A model generated the notes under the pieces. It saw only the letters and a list, made by a program, of their open reading frames with translations. It was not told the DNA's origin and searched no databases. From Methylorubrum populi (GTDB lineage Bacteria; Pseudomonadota; Alphaproteobacteria; Rhizobiales; Beijerinckiaceae): a stretch of 64,000 nucleotides of DNA. The DNA lies in NCBI RefSeq assembly GCF_002355515.1, contig NZ_AP014809.1, positions 5,294,501 through 5,358,500 of the forward strand, given 5' to 3'. The position numbers and the translations under genes are program-made. Of the stretch, positions 17,000-25,228 are shown in pieces; positions within the stretch are counted from its first letter, which is position 1; every line of letters begins with the position of its first letter.

Positions 17000-18076
17000 A
17001 TGCGCGCCAGCGATCAGACGGGGCCCGAAATCGATCGCAGTCAGCGGGTGCTGCGGGCGCTTCTCGTTGCGGGTTTGCTGGGCCTCGGCCTGTACATCCT
17101 GTCCGGATTCCTGCGGGCGCTGATCTGGGCGCTGGTGCTTGCCATCGCCCTCTGGCCGCTCTTCACCCGCGCCCGCCGCCGCTTTCCGCCGGGGCGGCAC
17201 AACATCCTCTGGCCGGCCGTCTTCACCGGCCTCGTCGCCCTGGTTCTACTCTTGCCTTTGGCGTTGCTGGGGGTCGAGGCGGGCCGCGAGGCGCACGACC
17301 TTCTCGATTACGCCCGCGAAGCCGAGCGCAACGGAATCTCTGTCCCGGACTTCGTCGCCCACCTGCCCTACGGCGCCTCCGCCGTGACCGAATGGTGGAA
17401 CGCGCATCTCGCCCATGCCGGGCTGGCGCATGAGCTGAGCGAGCGTCTCAACACCGCCTCCAACCGCGACCTGACCCGCACCGTCGGAGCCGGGCTGGTG
17501 CATCGGGTGGTGCTGTTCGGCTTCTGTCTGCTGTCGCTGTTCTTCCTGTTCCGCGAGGGCGATGCCGTCGTCGCGCAGTCGCTGCGGGCGAGCGAGCGCC
17601 TGTTCGGGCCGCGCGGCGAGCGGGTCGCGCGCCAGATGGTGGCCTCGGTCCACGGCACCGTGGACGGGCTGGTTCTCGTCGGGATCGGCGAGGGCTTCCT
17701 GCTCGGAATCGTCTACGCCTTCGCCGGCGTGCCGCATCCGGTGCTGTTCGGCGCCGTCACGGCGGTCGCCGCAATGATCCCGTTCGGCGCACCGCTGGCC
17801 TTCGGCCTCGCCGCCGCGCTGCTGCTGGCGGGAGGTTCGGTGGTGCCCGCGGTGACGGTGCTGGTGGCCGGCTTCGTCGTCACCTTCGTCGCCGACCACT
17901 TCGTCCGCCCGGCTCTGATCGGCGGCACCACCCGCCTGCCCTTCCTGTGGGTGCTGCTCGGCATCCTCGGCGGGGTCGAGACCTTCGGCCTGCTCGGCCT
18001 GTTCATCGGCCCGGCGGTGATGGCCGCCCTGATCCTGCTGTGGCGGGAACTGACGGAGGGGCCGGAGGCCGTCTGA
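17000..18076 (+). CDS. AI-2E family transporter (PerM-like)
   Basis: 358 aa, ATG preceded by GGAGC. About eight hydrophobic helices are arranged as in the AI-2E/PerM family: two pairs near the N-terminus (residues 18-55 and 70-92), a soluble stretch (95-170), then LFGFCLLSLFFLFREGD and the C-terminal set GIVYAFAGVPHPVLFGAVTA and LPFLWVLLGILGGVETFGLLGL, which carries the family pattern GxxxFGxxGLxxGP. The substrate is unknown; some members export AI-2 or act as Na+/H+ antiporters. The 3' end is 13 bp from the convergent kdoO gene. Confidence 0.9.
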   Translation: MRASDQTGPEIDRSQRVLRALLVAGLLGLGLYILSGFLRALIWALVLAIALWPLFTRARRRFPPGRHNILWPAVFTGLVALVLLLPLALLGVEAGREAHDLLDYAREAERNGISVPDFVAHLPYGASAVTEWWNAHLAHAGLAHELSERLNTASNRDLTRTVGAGLVHRVVLFGFCLLSLFFLFREGDAVVAQSLRASERLFGPRGERVARQMVASVHGTVDGLVLVGIGEGFLLGIVYAFAGVPHPVLFGAVTAVAAMIPFGAPLAFGLAAALLLAGGSVVPAVTVLVAGFVVTFVADHFVRPALIGGTTRLPFLWVLLGILGGVETFGLLGLFIGPAVMAALILLWRELTEGPEAV

Positions 18077-18089
18077 GGCCGCGGCCCGC

Positions 18090-18959
18090 TCAATGCTTCA
18101 GCGGCCGTCCGAGTTTCCTCGCCAGGATCCGCTGCGGGCTCTTCTCCGGATCGGCTTGATCGGCGACGGCGATGTAGGCGGTCTGTTCCAGCATGTAGCG
18201 ACCGCCCATCGCACCGTGCATCACGAGGTCGGAGAAGGTCACCCAGGTCTCGCCGGGCTGGAAGCGCACATCGGCTTGGGGCGCGTTGGCCTGATAGTCG
18301 AGGTCGCGCTTCAGGGCGTCGTGGAGGTGCAGCATCAGGTGGTCGTATTCCGAGCGCTTGGCCTTGGTGATCTTCAGCGCGGCCAGCACGCTCGCCGAGA
18401 GCCCGGAATAGCCCGGGAGCTTGGGCAGGAACTTGTCCGCCATCGAGCCGAAATCCTCGCCGACCCGCCAGAGCCGCGGCTGCCCCTCGGCGTTGATGTT
18501 GCGGAAGATGCGCAGGATGCGCCGCTCGCCGATCGGGTTGGAGGGGAAGGCGTCGACGTGCATGCGCGTGTCGTCGCGCCGCCAGCTCAGCTTGCGCTTG
18601 TCGACGTCGAACGGCCGGTACGAGGTGCCCGCGAGCGAGAGCTTGCCGCTGTAGGCCGGCAGGTAGGTCTCGATCAGGTCCTGCGCGAAGCGGCGGTAGC
18701 GCACCAGCAGGTCGCGCAGGCGCGCCTGTTCCTCCGCGCTGCCGGCCCCGCCCCGCAGCTCGGCGGTCTCGTTGCGGATCGAGACGTTCTTGGCCTTGCC
18801 GTCGGCGAAGGGACGCTCGACGAAGCGCTGCTCGAAGGCGTCGAAGGGGAAGTCGAGATCGCGGAAGACGAGGACCGAACCGCTCTCCAGCGCCTCGACG
18901 AGGGCGGGCGCGCCCGGCGCCGCCTCGGAGCGGGAAACGGGAAGGACGGGGCTGATCAT
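18090..18959 (-). CDS. Kdo hydroxylase family protein (KdoO-like, Fe(II)/2-oxoglutarate dioxygenase)
   Basis: 289 aa from the ATG at 18959. The iron-binding HxD is in MHVDAFPSNPIGERRILRIF, followed by NINAEGQPRLWRVGEDF and a distal His in SDLVMHGAMGGRYMLEQT. This arrangement fits the KdoO family, which hydroxylates the 3-deoxy-manno-octulosonic acid next to lipid A. The nearby very-long-chain lipid A operon makes a role in lipopolysaccharide modification plausible. The specific substrate is inferred from family resemblance that I recall, not tested. Confidence 0.75.
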   Translation of the reverse strand: MISPVLPVSRSEAAPGAPALVEALESGSVLVFRDLDFPFDAFEQRFVERPFADGKAKNVSIRNETAELRGGAGSAEEQARLRDLLVRYRRFAQDLIETYLPAYSGKLSLAGTSYRPFDVDKRKLSWRRDDTRMHVDAFPSNPIGERRILRIFRNINAEGQPRLWRVGEDFGSMADKFLPKLPGYSGLSASVLAALKITKAKRSEYDHLMLHLHDALKRDLDYQANAPQADVRFQPGETWVTFSDLVMHGAMGGRYMLEQTAYIAVADQADPEKSPQRILARKLGRPLKH

Positions 18960-19207
18960 GGCTGTCGTTTCCGCACGATAGGTTGGTGCGCGGTGTAACC
19001 GACGGGCCGACGCTCTGCCAACACGCCAACCCGCCGCGGCGTCACGCGGGGGCAAGCGGGATGTTTTGCGGTGGACGGGACATCGCGTCGGCTTGCCCCG
19101 TCGCCCGCGCGCGCGTCTCCTGATCGGCGCCCCGGAGCGTAGGCAACCTGGGGCATGGGCAGGGCGTTTCCCCGTCGGATGTCCGCCCCCCGGACGAGGA
19201 GCCGGTC

Positions 19208-19654
19208 ATGGCGACGCTGAAGGAATTCGAGGAGGCCCTGCGCGAGCACGGCATGCACATGGCGCTCGCCCTGCTGGAGCGCCTGCGCGAGCGCGACCGC
19301 CAGACCCGCACCATCCGCCCGGCCCGGCGCATCACCGGCCAGAAGATGACGCCCGACCTCGCCCGCGCGATCCTGGAGCTGCACGCCTCCACCGGCATGA
19401 CCCAGCAGGAGATCGCCTTCAAGGTCGGGGTGAACCAGGGCCGCGTCAACGAGGTGATCAAGCGCGGCAAGTGGCTCGACGACGATCCGCATGCCCCCGA
19501 GGCGGTGGCCCGCGACAAGGCGAAGGCCCGCATGCGCGCCGACCCCAAATCGCAGCCGAGGCCGCGCACGAAGCCCCTCGCCCGCAGGGATGCGCCGCGC
19601 GCGGCGAAGAAGCCGGCCGCACCCCAGGGGCAACTCGCCTTCGGGGACCTGTAG
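19208..19654 (+). CDS. Helix-turn-helix protein of unknown function
   Basis: 148 aa with GAGGAG 7 bases before the ATG. Residues 35-80 form a helix-turn-helix (DLARAILELHASTGMTQQEI, VGVNQGRVNEVIKRGKWL). The N-terminal 30 residues are a charged helix, and the C-terminal 55 are Lys/Arg/Pro-rich. I do not recognise a named family; a small DNA-binding regulator is likely. It is followed 3 bp later by the cupin gene, so the two form an operon. Confidence 0.75.
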   Translation: MATLKEFEEALREHGMHMALALLERLRERDRQTRTIRPARRITGQKMTPDLARAILELHASTGMTQQEIAFKVGVNQGRVNEVIKRGKWLDDDPHAPEAVARDKAKARMRADPKSQPRPRTKPLARRDAPRAAKKPAAPQGQLAFGDL

Positions 19655-19657
19655 GCG

Positions 19658-20071
19658 ATGGCCGGGGCGGGCGAGAGGCGCTGCCGGCTGGTGCAGCCCG
19701 GCGACGCCTTCATCGGCAAGCAGGGGCTGTCCTACGCCCCCGGCATCTCGGCGGAGACGGCGGGCGCGACCGGCATCCACCTGCAGATGGTGACGATTCC
19801 GCCCGGTGCCCGGGCCAGGGCGCACAAGCACGAGGGCCACGAGACCGCGATCTACGCGCTCGCGGGCACCTCCTGCACCTGGTGGGGCGAGCGGCTGGAG
19901 CACCACACCGAGCTGAAGCCCGGCGCGTATTTCTACATCCCGGCCGGCGTGCCGCACCTGCCCTACAATCCGAGCCTGACCGAGCCCTGCACGGCGATCA
20001 TCGCCCGCACCGATCCGAACGAGCAGGAGAGCGTGGTCCTGCTGCCGGAACTCGACGGGATACATCCGTGA
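19658..20071 (+). CDS. Small cupin-fold protein
   Basis: 137 aa. A single cupin-2 barrel: the first motif is PGARARAHKHEGHETAIYAL (metal-binding His and Glu residues) and the second PGAYFYIPAGVPHLPYN. Small cupins bind a metal and often sense or process small molecules. It begins 3 bp after the helix-turn-helix gene, which suggests a sensor/regulator pair or shared process. The substrate is unknown. Confidence 0.88.
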   Translation: MAGAGERRCRLVQPGDAFIGKQGLSYAPGISAETAGATGIHLQMVTIPPGARARAHKHEGHETAIYALAGTSCTWWGERLEHHTELKPGAYFYIPAGVPHLPYNPSLTEPCTAIIARTDPNEQESVVLLPELDGIHP

Positions 20072-20116
20072 TCGGCGCTGTTGAGGAGACAGATTTCCTC
20101 GCGCCGGATCCCCTTC

Positions 20117-20431
20117 ATGCGACGCCCTCTCTCGCGATGTATCCTCGCCGCCGCGGCCCTGCTCGCCGCCGGCAGCGGCTCTGCCCTGGCGCAGCGCCCT
20201 TCCACGACGAATCTCACCTGCGCCCAGGCCCGTGCCCTGGTCACGCGGCAGGGCGCGGCGGTGCTCGGCACCGGCGGACCGACCTACGACCGCTTCGTGC
20301 GCGACCGCTCGTTCTGCGAGGCGACGGAGATCGGCCGGCGCGCCTTCGTGCCCACCCGCGACACACCGGGCTGCTTCGTCGGATTCACCTGCTACGAGCC
20401 CGGCCGCGGCGACCGGTTCGGGGATTTCTGA
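20117..20431 (+). CDS. Small secreted protein, unknown function
   Basis: 104 aa. The ATG at 20117 gives a signal peptide (MRRPLSRCILAAAALLAAGS, cut after ALAQ); a TTG at 20081 in the same frame is less likely. The mature 80 residues contain four cysteines (LTCAQA, SFCEAT, PGCFVGFTCYEPG), so a disulfide-stabilised periplasmic protein is likely. No named family recognised. Confidence 0.75.
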   Translation: MRRPLSRCILAAAALLAAGSGSALAQRPSTTNLTCAQARALVTRQGAAVLGTGGPTYDRFVRDRSFCEATEIGRRAFVPTRDTPGCFVGFTCYEPGRGDRFGDF

Positions 20432-20447
20432 GCGCCCGATACGAATA

Positions 20448-20472
20448 CGCCCCGGCCATCAGGGCCGGGGCG
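20448..20472. terminator. Hairpin terminator between convergent genes
   Basis: A 10-bp perfect stem, CGCCCCGGCC / GGCCGGGGCG, with a 5-base loop between the secreted-protein stop and the hsp20 stop. Likely a bidirectional terminator; no long U run. Confidence 0.6.
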
Positions 20473-20508
20473 CTCCCCGTCGGGCGTGGCGGCCTTTCGG
20501 CCGGAGGA

Positions 20509-20979
20509 TTACGCGGCCTGCTGGACCGAGCCCTCGATCACCGGCTGGCTCGACGGCCGGCTCGCGATCTCGATGCGGCGCGGCTTCTTCGCCTCCGGGA
20601 CCTCGCGAACGAGATCGACGTGGAGGAGGCCGTTCTCAAGCACGGCGCCGGTCACCTGGACATGGTCGGCGAGCTGGAAGCGGCGCTCGAAGGCGCGGGC
20701 GGCGATGCCCTGATAGAGAACCTCGGAAGACTTGCCCTCGGCGGCCTTGCGCTCGCCCTTGATGGTGAGGGCGTTTTCCTTCACCTCGATCGACAGGTCG
20801 GCTTCGGTGAAGCCGGCCACCGCGACGGTCACGCGATAGACGTTCTCACCCGTGCGCTCGATATTGTAGGGCGGATAGGTTGGAGCAGCCTCGGCGCTCA
20901 CGAAACCGTCGAGGGCCGCAAAAAGGCGGTCGAAGCCGACGGTGGAACGGTACAGGGGAGCCAGATCGAACTGACGCAT
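20509..20979 (-). CDS. Small heat-shock protein (Hsp20/alpha-crystallin)
   Basis: 156 aa. The N-terminus MRQFDLAPLYRSTVGFDRLF and the alpha-crystallin domain (YNIERTGENVYRVTVAVAGF, LTIKGERK, ARAFERRFQLADHVQVTGA, LENGLLHVDLVRE) are those of rhizobial IbpA/HspD-type proteins. It should act as an ATP-independent holdase that binds unfolding proteins on heat shock. The 5' leader contains a ROSE-like RNA thermometer and a possible RpoH promoter, so control at both levels is expected. Confidence 0.95.
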   Translation of the reverse strand: MRQFDLAPLYRSTVGFDRLFAALDGFVSAEAAPTYPPYNIERTGENVYRVTVAVAGFTEADLSIEVKENALTIKGERKAAEGKSSEVLYQGIAARAFERRFQLADHVQVTGAVLENGLLHVDLVREVPEAKKPRRIEIASRPSSQPVIEGSVQQAA

Positions 20980-21065
20980 TACATATCCTCCAGAAGAAGC
21001 AACATGCTCTGTGTATTCGGGTCCGCCCGTGGGCCGGACCGTCGCGCCGCCGTCTCGGCCGGCGC
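20980..21065 (-). promoter_or_regulatory. ROSE-like RNA thermometer in the hsp20 5' leader
   Basis: Read on the minus strand, the last 30 bases before the hsp20 start are GTTGCTTCTTC then TGGAGGATATGTA and the ATG. The TTGCT next to GGAGGA is the hallmark of the ROSE 3' hairpin, where the Shine-Dalgarno sequence is sequestered at low temperature. A further stem, GGTCCG / CGGACC (21020-21040), lies upstream. ROSE elements are common before small heat-shock genes in rhizobia. The structure is judged by eye. Confidence 0.65.
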
Positions 21066-21071
21066 GCCCAC

Positions 21072-21101
21072 GATATTGGTGGGAGCCGAAAACCGCGCAA
21101 G
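21072..21101 (-). promoter_or_regulatory. Possible RpoH-type promoter for hsp20
   Basis: On the minus strand a CTTG (21101-21098) is followed after 19 bases by CCAATAT, close to the alphaproteobacterial heat-shock sigma pattern CTTG-N17/18-CYTATNT. It would place the RNA start at about 21065, just upstream of the thermometer. The spacing and one base deviate. Confidence 0.35.
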
Positions 21102-21161
21102 GGTCTGCTTGCGAGGTTTTTGCGTGAGCTTGAGCGGAAATTTTTGCGGGATGCGTCGGCC

Positions 21162-22154
21162 GTGCTGAGCCTGAGACCCACCCCCGGCAACCCGGTGCCG
21201 CCCGGCGCCCGGCTCGTGCCGGTCGAGACCGAGGACGGCGTGGCGTTGCGCGCTGCGACGTGGCAGCCGACGACGCGCGGCGTGAAGGGCACGGTCTGCC
21301 TGCTCCAGGGCCGGGCCGAGTTCATCGAGAAGTATTTCGAGACGATCGCCGACTTGCGCGCCCGCGGCTTCTGCGTCGTCGCCTTCGACTGGCGCGGACA
21401 GGGTGATTCGGGCCGGCAGGTCCGCGACGCCCATAAGGGCCATGTCCGCCACTTCGACGATTACCGCCTCGACCTCAAGGCGATCACCGAGACGGTGCTC
21501 GTGCCGATGATGCCCGAACCGTATTTCGGGCTCGCCCATTCCATGGGCGGCGCGGTGGCGCTGATCGGCTCGGCCGAGGGCTGGCTGCCGTTCCGGCGGC
21601 TCGTCACCGTCGCGCCGATGCTGTCGATCCGCATGGTGCGCTGGCCGGCGGCGGTCTCGCTGCTCGCGCGCGGACTGCACCGGCTCGGCCTCGGGCGCTG
21701 CTACGTGCCCTCCGGCAGCAAGGTCTCGATCGCCACCAAGCCGTTCCCCGGCAACCGCCTCTCCACCGATCCGGTGCGCTACGCCCGCAACGCGGCCGCC
21801 GCCCGCGAAGTCGGCGCCGGCGCGGTCGGCGATCCGACGATCGCCTGGCTCGCCTCCGCCTTTCGCGCCATGCGTCGGCTTCAAGATCCGGCGCTGATCC
21901 GGCAGATCCGCACGCCCTGTCTCATCATCGGGGCCGGGGCCGATCCCGTCTGCGGGACGCCGACGATCGAGCGCTTCGTCGCCCGGCTCAAGACCGGGCG
22001 CCTGATCGTGCTGCCGGGTGCCCGCCACGAGATCCTGAGCGAGTGCGACGCGGTCCGCACCGATTTCTGGGCTGCCTTCGACGCCTTCATCCCCGGCCAC
22101 GGCTCCCAGGCTGCCGCCGAGCGGACCCTGTCTGAGCCCGCCCTCCCCGGCTGA
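21162..22154 (+). CDS. Alpha/beta hydrolase, lysophospholipase/monoacylglycerol lipase type
   Basis: About 330 aa from the GTG at 21162; the frame is open further upstream and a TTG at 21144 is possible. The fold shows an early block QGRAEFIEKYFETIADLRAR, VVAFDWRGQGDSGRQ, the nucleophile Ser in GLAHSMGGAVAL, the acid Asp in IIGAGADPVCG and the base His in LPGARHEIL. This is the PldB/monoacylglycerol lipase group, which removes acyl chains from lysophospholipids or monoglycerides. No signal peptide. Divergent from hsp20, with 180 bp between starts. Confidence 0.88.
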   Translation: MLSLRPTPGNPVPPGARLVPVETEDGVALRAATWQPTTRGVKGTVCLLQGRAEFIEKYFETIADLRARGFCVVAFDWRGQGDSGRQVRDAHKGHVRHFDDYRLDLKAITETVLVPMMPEPYFGLAHSMGGAVALIGSAEGWLPFRRLVTVAPMLSIRMVRWPAAVSLLARGLHRLGLGRCYVPSGSKVSIATKPFPGNRLSTDPVRYARNAAAAREVGAGAVGDPTIAWLASAFRAMRRLQDPALIRQIRTPCLIIGAGADPVCGTPTIERFVARLKTGRLIVLPGARHEILSECDAVRTDFWAAFDAFIPGHGSQAAAERTLSEPALPG

Positions 22155-22821
22155 GGCGCCGGACCGGCCTGAGAGCGTTCGCCGGACGCGCGCTGAGCGC
22201 GCCGCCGCCGATCCCCTTCGCGCCTCATACGCAGCGCCCGCCGCGCCAGGGATGGAAATGGCCGGCGGCGGTCGTCTCCCGAGGGGCGTTCCGGTCCGAT
22301 GCGATCGCCCCGGACCGAAGCGGAATGCCGTCTCGACGGTCGGCCTTCCTCGATCGACGCATCTTCTTGCAGGTATTCGATCCGAGCACTTGTGCGCAAA
22401 TTTTCTGTGCCAGAAGACGCCGCATACTGAGAATAAAGTACGACACTATGCGTATTTTTAGTGGCGCAATCATTTGAATGCTCGCTGAAAATTTTTTTTG
22501 TCACGCGGTCGATCGTGCCGGGCAAGCGGATGTCTCTCCTGATCGATGGCGTTTGCACTGAAATGTTCTTGGATGCGCTCGTCCTGTCGCGAACGAGCTT
22601 GCTCCCGTCGACCCGCAAAAATCCAGCATATGTTAAGATAAAACTTTAATTCGCTCCTCAATATTCGAAAAGCAGATTGATAATAGCTCTCGGTTGCGAA
22701 GGCTTGGTCAGATGAGCCGATCGGTGGACTGAAAAAGCTTGAACTTGAAGTTGTCGATCTCGGCCGGTGAACGGACATGCCGGCGGCGGATCGAAGTCCA
22801 AATGAATGGAAAGATTCATCG
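22155..22821. other. Long intergenic region, AT-rich in its second half
   Basis: 667 bases with no supportable gene. From about 22370 to 22750 the base composition drops well below that of the genome, with runs such as AAATTTTC and TTTTTTTTG. It leads into the secreted metzincin gene and may carry its promoter and regulatory sites. Short open frames here have no plausible start sites or family resemblance. Confidence 0.5.
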
Positions 22822-25128
22822 ATGGCGAAAATCTCTGTCTTTTGGGCAAACGGCTACTCGCCTTGGCTCGCCGGTTGGCAGGCCGACTTGATCCTTGCGA
22901 CGGCTCAAGGCGCGGCCGACGGCTGGGCCAAGTACATTCAAGGCGACAGCACGATCGATATTGCCCTCGCGATCGGCAATATCGGCAGCGGCGGCATCCT
23001 CGCCAACGCCGGACCCAACTACGCCTGGAACGGAGGCGGGTGGGACTATGCCACCATCCTCAAGGCCCGCGAGGGCTATGACGGGAACGGCAGCAAGCCC
23101 GACGGTGACCTCACGCTCGCCGATTATAGTTACCGCGGTTGGTTCTACGATCCGGCGGGTGTTGCAGGTGTTCCCGGCGACCGGATCGACGCCTTCTCGG
23201 TGATGCAGCACGAGCTCGGCCACGCGCTCGGCTTTCTCGATTTCCAGGCCGCGACGGATGCCGGCGGGGGCTTCGTCTTCAACGGCGAGAACACGCGGGC
23301 GGTTCTCGGTGGCGCGAGCCCGCTCGATTGGGGTCGGGCGCATGTCGGGTTCGACGGGGATCTGATGGGCGCCTCGATCTCCTCGGGTGTGCGCAAGGGC
23401 ATCTCGGACCTCGACCTCGCCATGCTCCAGGACCGGGGCATGCCGATCGCGACCGAGCGTGCCGACAAGATCTGGCTCGGCAACCGGAGCGACACCTTCT
23501 ATGCCTACGGCGGCAACGACTGGATCGACGGCGGTGCGGGCGACGATAGGCTCTTCGGCGGCGCGGGCGACGACGTTCTCATCGGCGGAGCCGGAAACGA
23601 CGCGCTGGATGGCGGCGACGGCATCGACAAGGCCGTGTTCGCAGGCCGGAGCCGGGACTACGTCGCCCTCTACGACGCGAGTGCCGCCACCGGCACGCTC
23701 GCCATCAAGCATCTCCCCTCGGGCAGCGTCGATACGCTGACCTCGATCGAATCCTTGAGCTTCGACGATACGGTGCTCGGCACGGCCGGTCTTCTCGCCC
23801 ACCTGCAGGGGCGCTTCGGCACCGTGAAGGCCGGCGGCGCGACCTACGAGATGGCCCTGAACGCCGCCGCCGACGAAGCCTACCGCCCCGACATTCCCGA
23901 TATCGACGGCGCGTTCAGCGTCACCGCGCGGGTGCGGTTCGATGATCTCGCGGGCGGCAACTATCAGCGCGTCTTCGACACCGGCAACGGCCCCGACAGC
24001 GACAACATCTGGCTCGGGCAGGTCGGCAACGGGCGCGACATGGCGTTCGAGATCCTCGACGGCGCGGTCAAGCACCGCATCACCGCCGAGGACGCGATCA
24101 CGCAGGGCGTGGAGGCGCGCTGGACCGCCGGCGTCGACGAGAAGGGATGGATGTCGCTCTACAAGGACGGCGCGCTCGTCGCCGAGGGTCAGGGCACCGT
24201 GCCACGCGACGTGACGCGGGCGAAGGAGTTCGTCGGGCACTCCAACTGGGCGCAGGATACGGCGCTGGTCGGTAACGTCTACGACCTGACCTTCAAGGAC
24301 GACCTGCCCGACATCCACGGCGCCTTCACCGCCAGCGCGACGGTCCGGTTCGACGACATCGATGCCGGTGCGTGGCAGCGGGTCTTCGACCTCGGCAATG
24401 GCCCGGGCGCCGACAACGTCTTCCTCGGTCAGGTCGGCACCTCCACCGACATGCAGTTCACCATTCTGAACGACGGCAAGGCTGCCTCCATCGTGGCCAA
24501 GGGCGCGATCGTCGAAGGTCAGCAGGCGACCTGGACGACCAGCGTCAACGAGGCCGGCTGGATGCGCCTGTTCAAGGACGGGGCGCTCGTGGCCGAGGGG
24601 CAGGGGATCGTCCCGAAGGATATCGCCCGGGTCAACGAGTTCGTCGGCAAATCCAATTGGGCCTCGGACAAGCCGCTCGTCGGCGAAGTCAGCGACCTGA
24701 CGATCACGCCGTTCAAGGGCATCCCGGAGATCGACGGCGCCTTCAAGATGTTCGCCGAGGTTCGCTTCGACGATCTCAGCCACGGCAGCTATCAGCGCGT
24801 GTTCGACACCGGCAATGGCCGCGACAGCGACAACATCTGGCTCGGCCAGGTCGGCAACGGCGACGACATGGCGTTCGAGATCCTGACGGGCGCCACCAAG
24901 CACCGGATCACGGCGGCGGACGCGATCGTCGAGGGGGAGATGGCGAAGTGGCAGGCCAGCGTGGACGAGGCCGGCTACATGCGCCTGCTCAAGAACGAGA
25001 AGGTCGTCGCCGAGGGGCAGGGGGCGGTTCCGCTTGACGTCCTGCGCACGAGCGACCTGGTCGGCCATTCCAACTGGTCCTGGGATACCGCGCTGGCCGG
25101 ACAGGTGAAGGATCTGATCTTCGCCTGA
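22822..25128 (+). CDS. RTX metzincin-type metalloprotease with three tandem LamG-like repeats
   Basis: 768 aa from the ATG at 22822. The zinc motif HELGHALGFLD (130-140) fits HExxHxxGxxD of metzincins, with a likely Met-turn at Met182 (LMGASISSG). Residues 228-269 carry glycine/aspartate nonapeptide repeats of the RTX type (GGNDWIDGGAGDD, GGAGNDALDGGDG). Then come three homologous blocks of about 135 residues starting near 358, 493 and 628, each with IDGAF, RVFDTGNG or RVFDLGNG, LGQVG, KDGALVAEGQG and FVGHSNW-like signatures, resembling LamG/concanavalin lectin domains. No N-terminal signal peptide, which together with the RTX repeats suggests type I secretion; no exporter genes are adjacent. 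Substrates are unknown. Confidence 0.85.
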   Translation: MAKISVFWANGYSPWLAGWQADLILATAQGAADGWAKYIQGDSTIDIALAIGNIGSGGILANAGPNYAWNGGGWDYATILKAREGYDGNGSKPDGDLTLADYSYRGWFYDPAGVAGVPGDRIDAFSVMQHELGHALGFLDFQAATDAGGGFVFNGENTRAVLGGASPLDWGRAHVGFDGDLMGASISSGVRKGISDLDLAMLQDRGMPIATERADKIWLGNRSDTFYAYGGNDWIDGGAGDDRLFGGAGDDVLIGGAGNDALDGGDGIDKAVFAGRSRDYVALYDASAATGTLAIKHLPSGSVDTLTSIESLSFDDTVLGTAGLLAHLQGRFGTVKAGGATYEMALNAAADEAYRPDIPDIDGAFSVTARVRFDDLAGGNYQRVFDTGNGPDSDNIWLGQVGNGRDMAFEILDGAVKHRITAEDAITQGVEARWTAGVDEKGWMSLYKDGALVAEGQGTVPRDVTRAKEFVGHSNWAQDTALVGNVYDLTFKDDLPDIHGAFTASATVRFDDIDAGAWQRVFDLGNGPGADNVFLGQVGTSTDMQFTILNDGKAASIVAKGAIVEGQQATWTTSVNEAGWMRLFKDGALVAEGQGIVPKDIARVNEFVGKSNWASDKPLVGEVSDLTITPFKGIPEIDGAFKMFAEVRFDDLSHGSYQRVFDTGNGRDSDNIWLGQVGNGDDMAFEILTGATKHRITAADAIVEGEMAKWQASVDEAGYMRLLKNEKVVAEGQGAVPLDVLRTSDLVGHSNWSWDTALAGQVKDLIFA

Positions 25129-25136
25129 TCCCGAGC

Positions 25137-25176
25137 CCCATCGCCGCGGCGGACCGCGCCTCGGCGATGGGTGTTT
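25137..25176 (+). terminator. Rho-independent terminator after the metzincin gene
   Basis: Stem CCCATCGCCG / CGGCGATGGG (10 bp) followed by TGTTT, 9 bases after the stop codon. Confidence 0.7.
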
Positions 25177-25228
25177 GCGGGAGAAGGGGACCGCTCCGGC
25201 CTGGCCGCGCCACCGGAGCGAGCCGGGC

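Noticed and set aside
20081..20116. Upstream TTG start for the small secreted protein
   Set aside because: It would add 12 polar residues before a good signal peptide; the ATG at 20117 is more natural.
22816..25068. 750-codon minus-strand open frame
   Set aside because: Mirror of the metzincin gene, with no domain or start signal.
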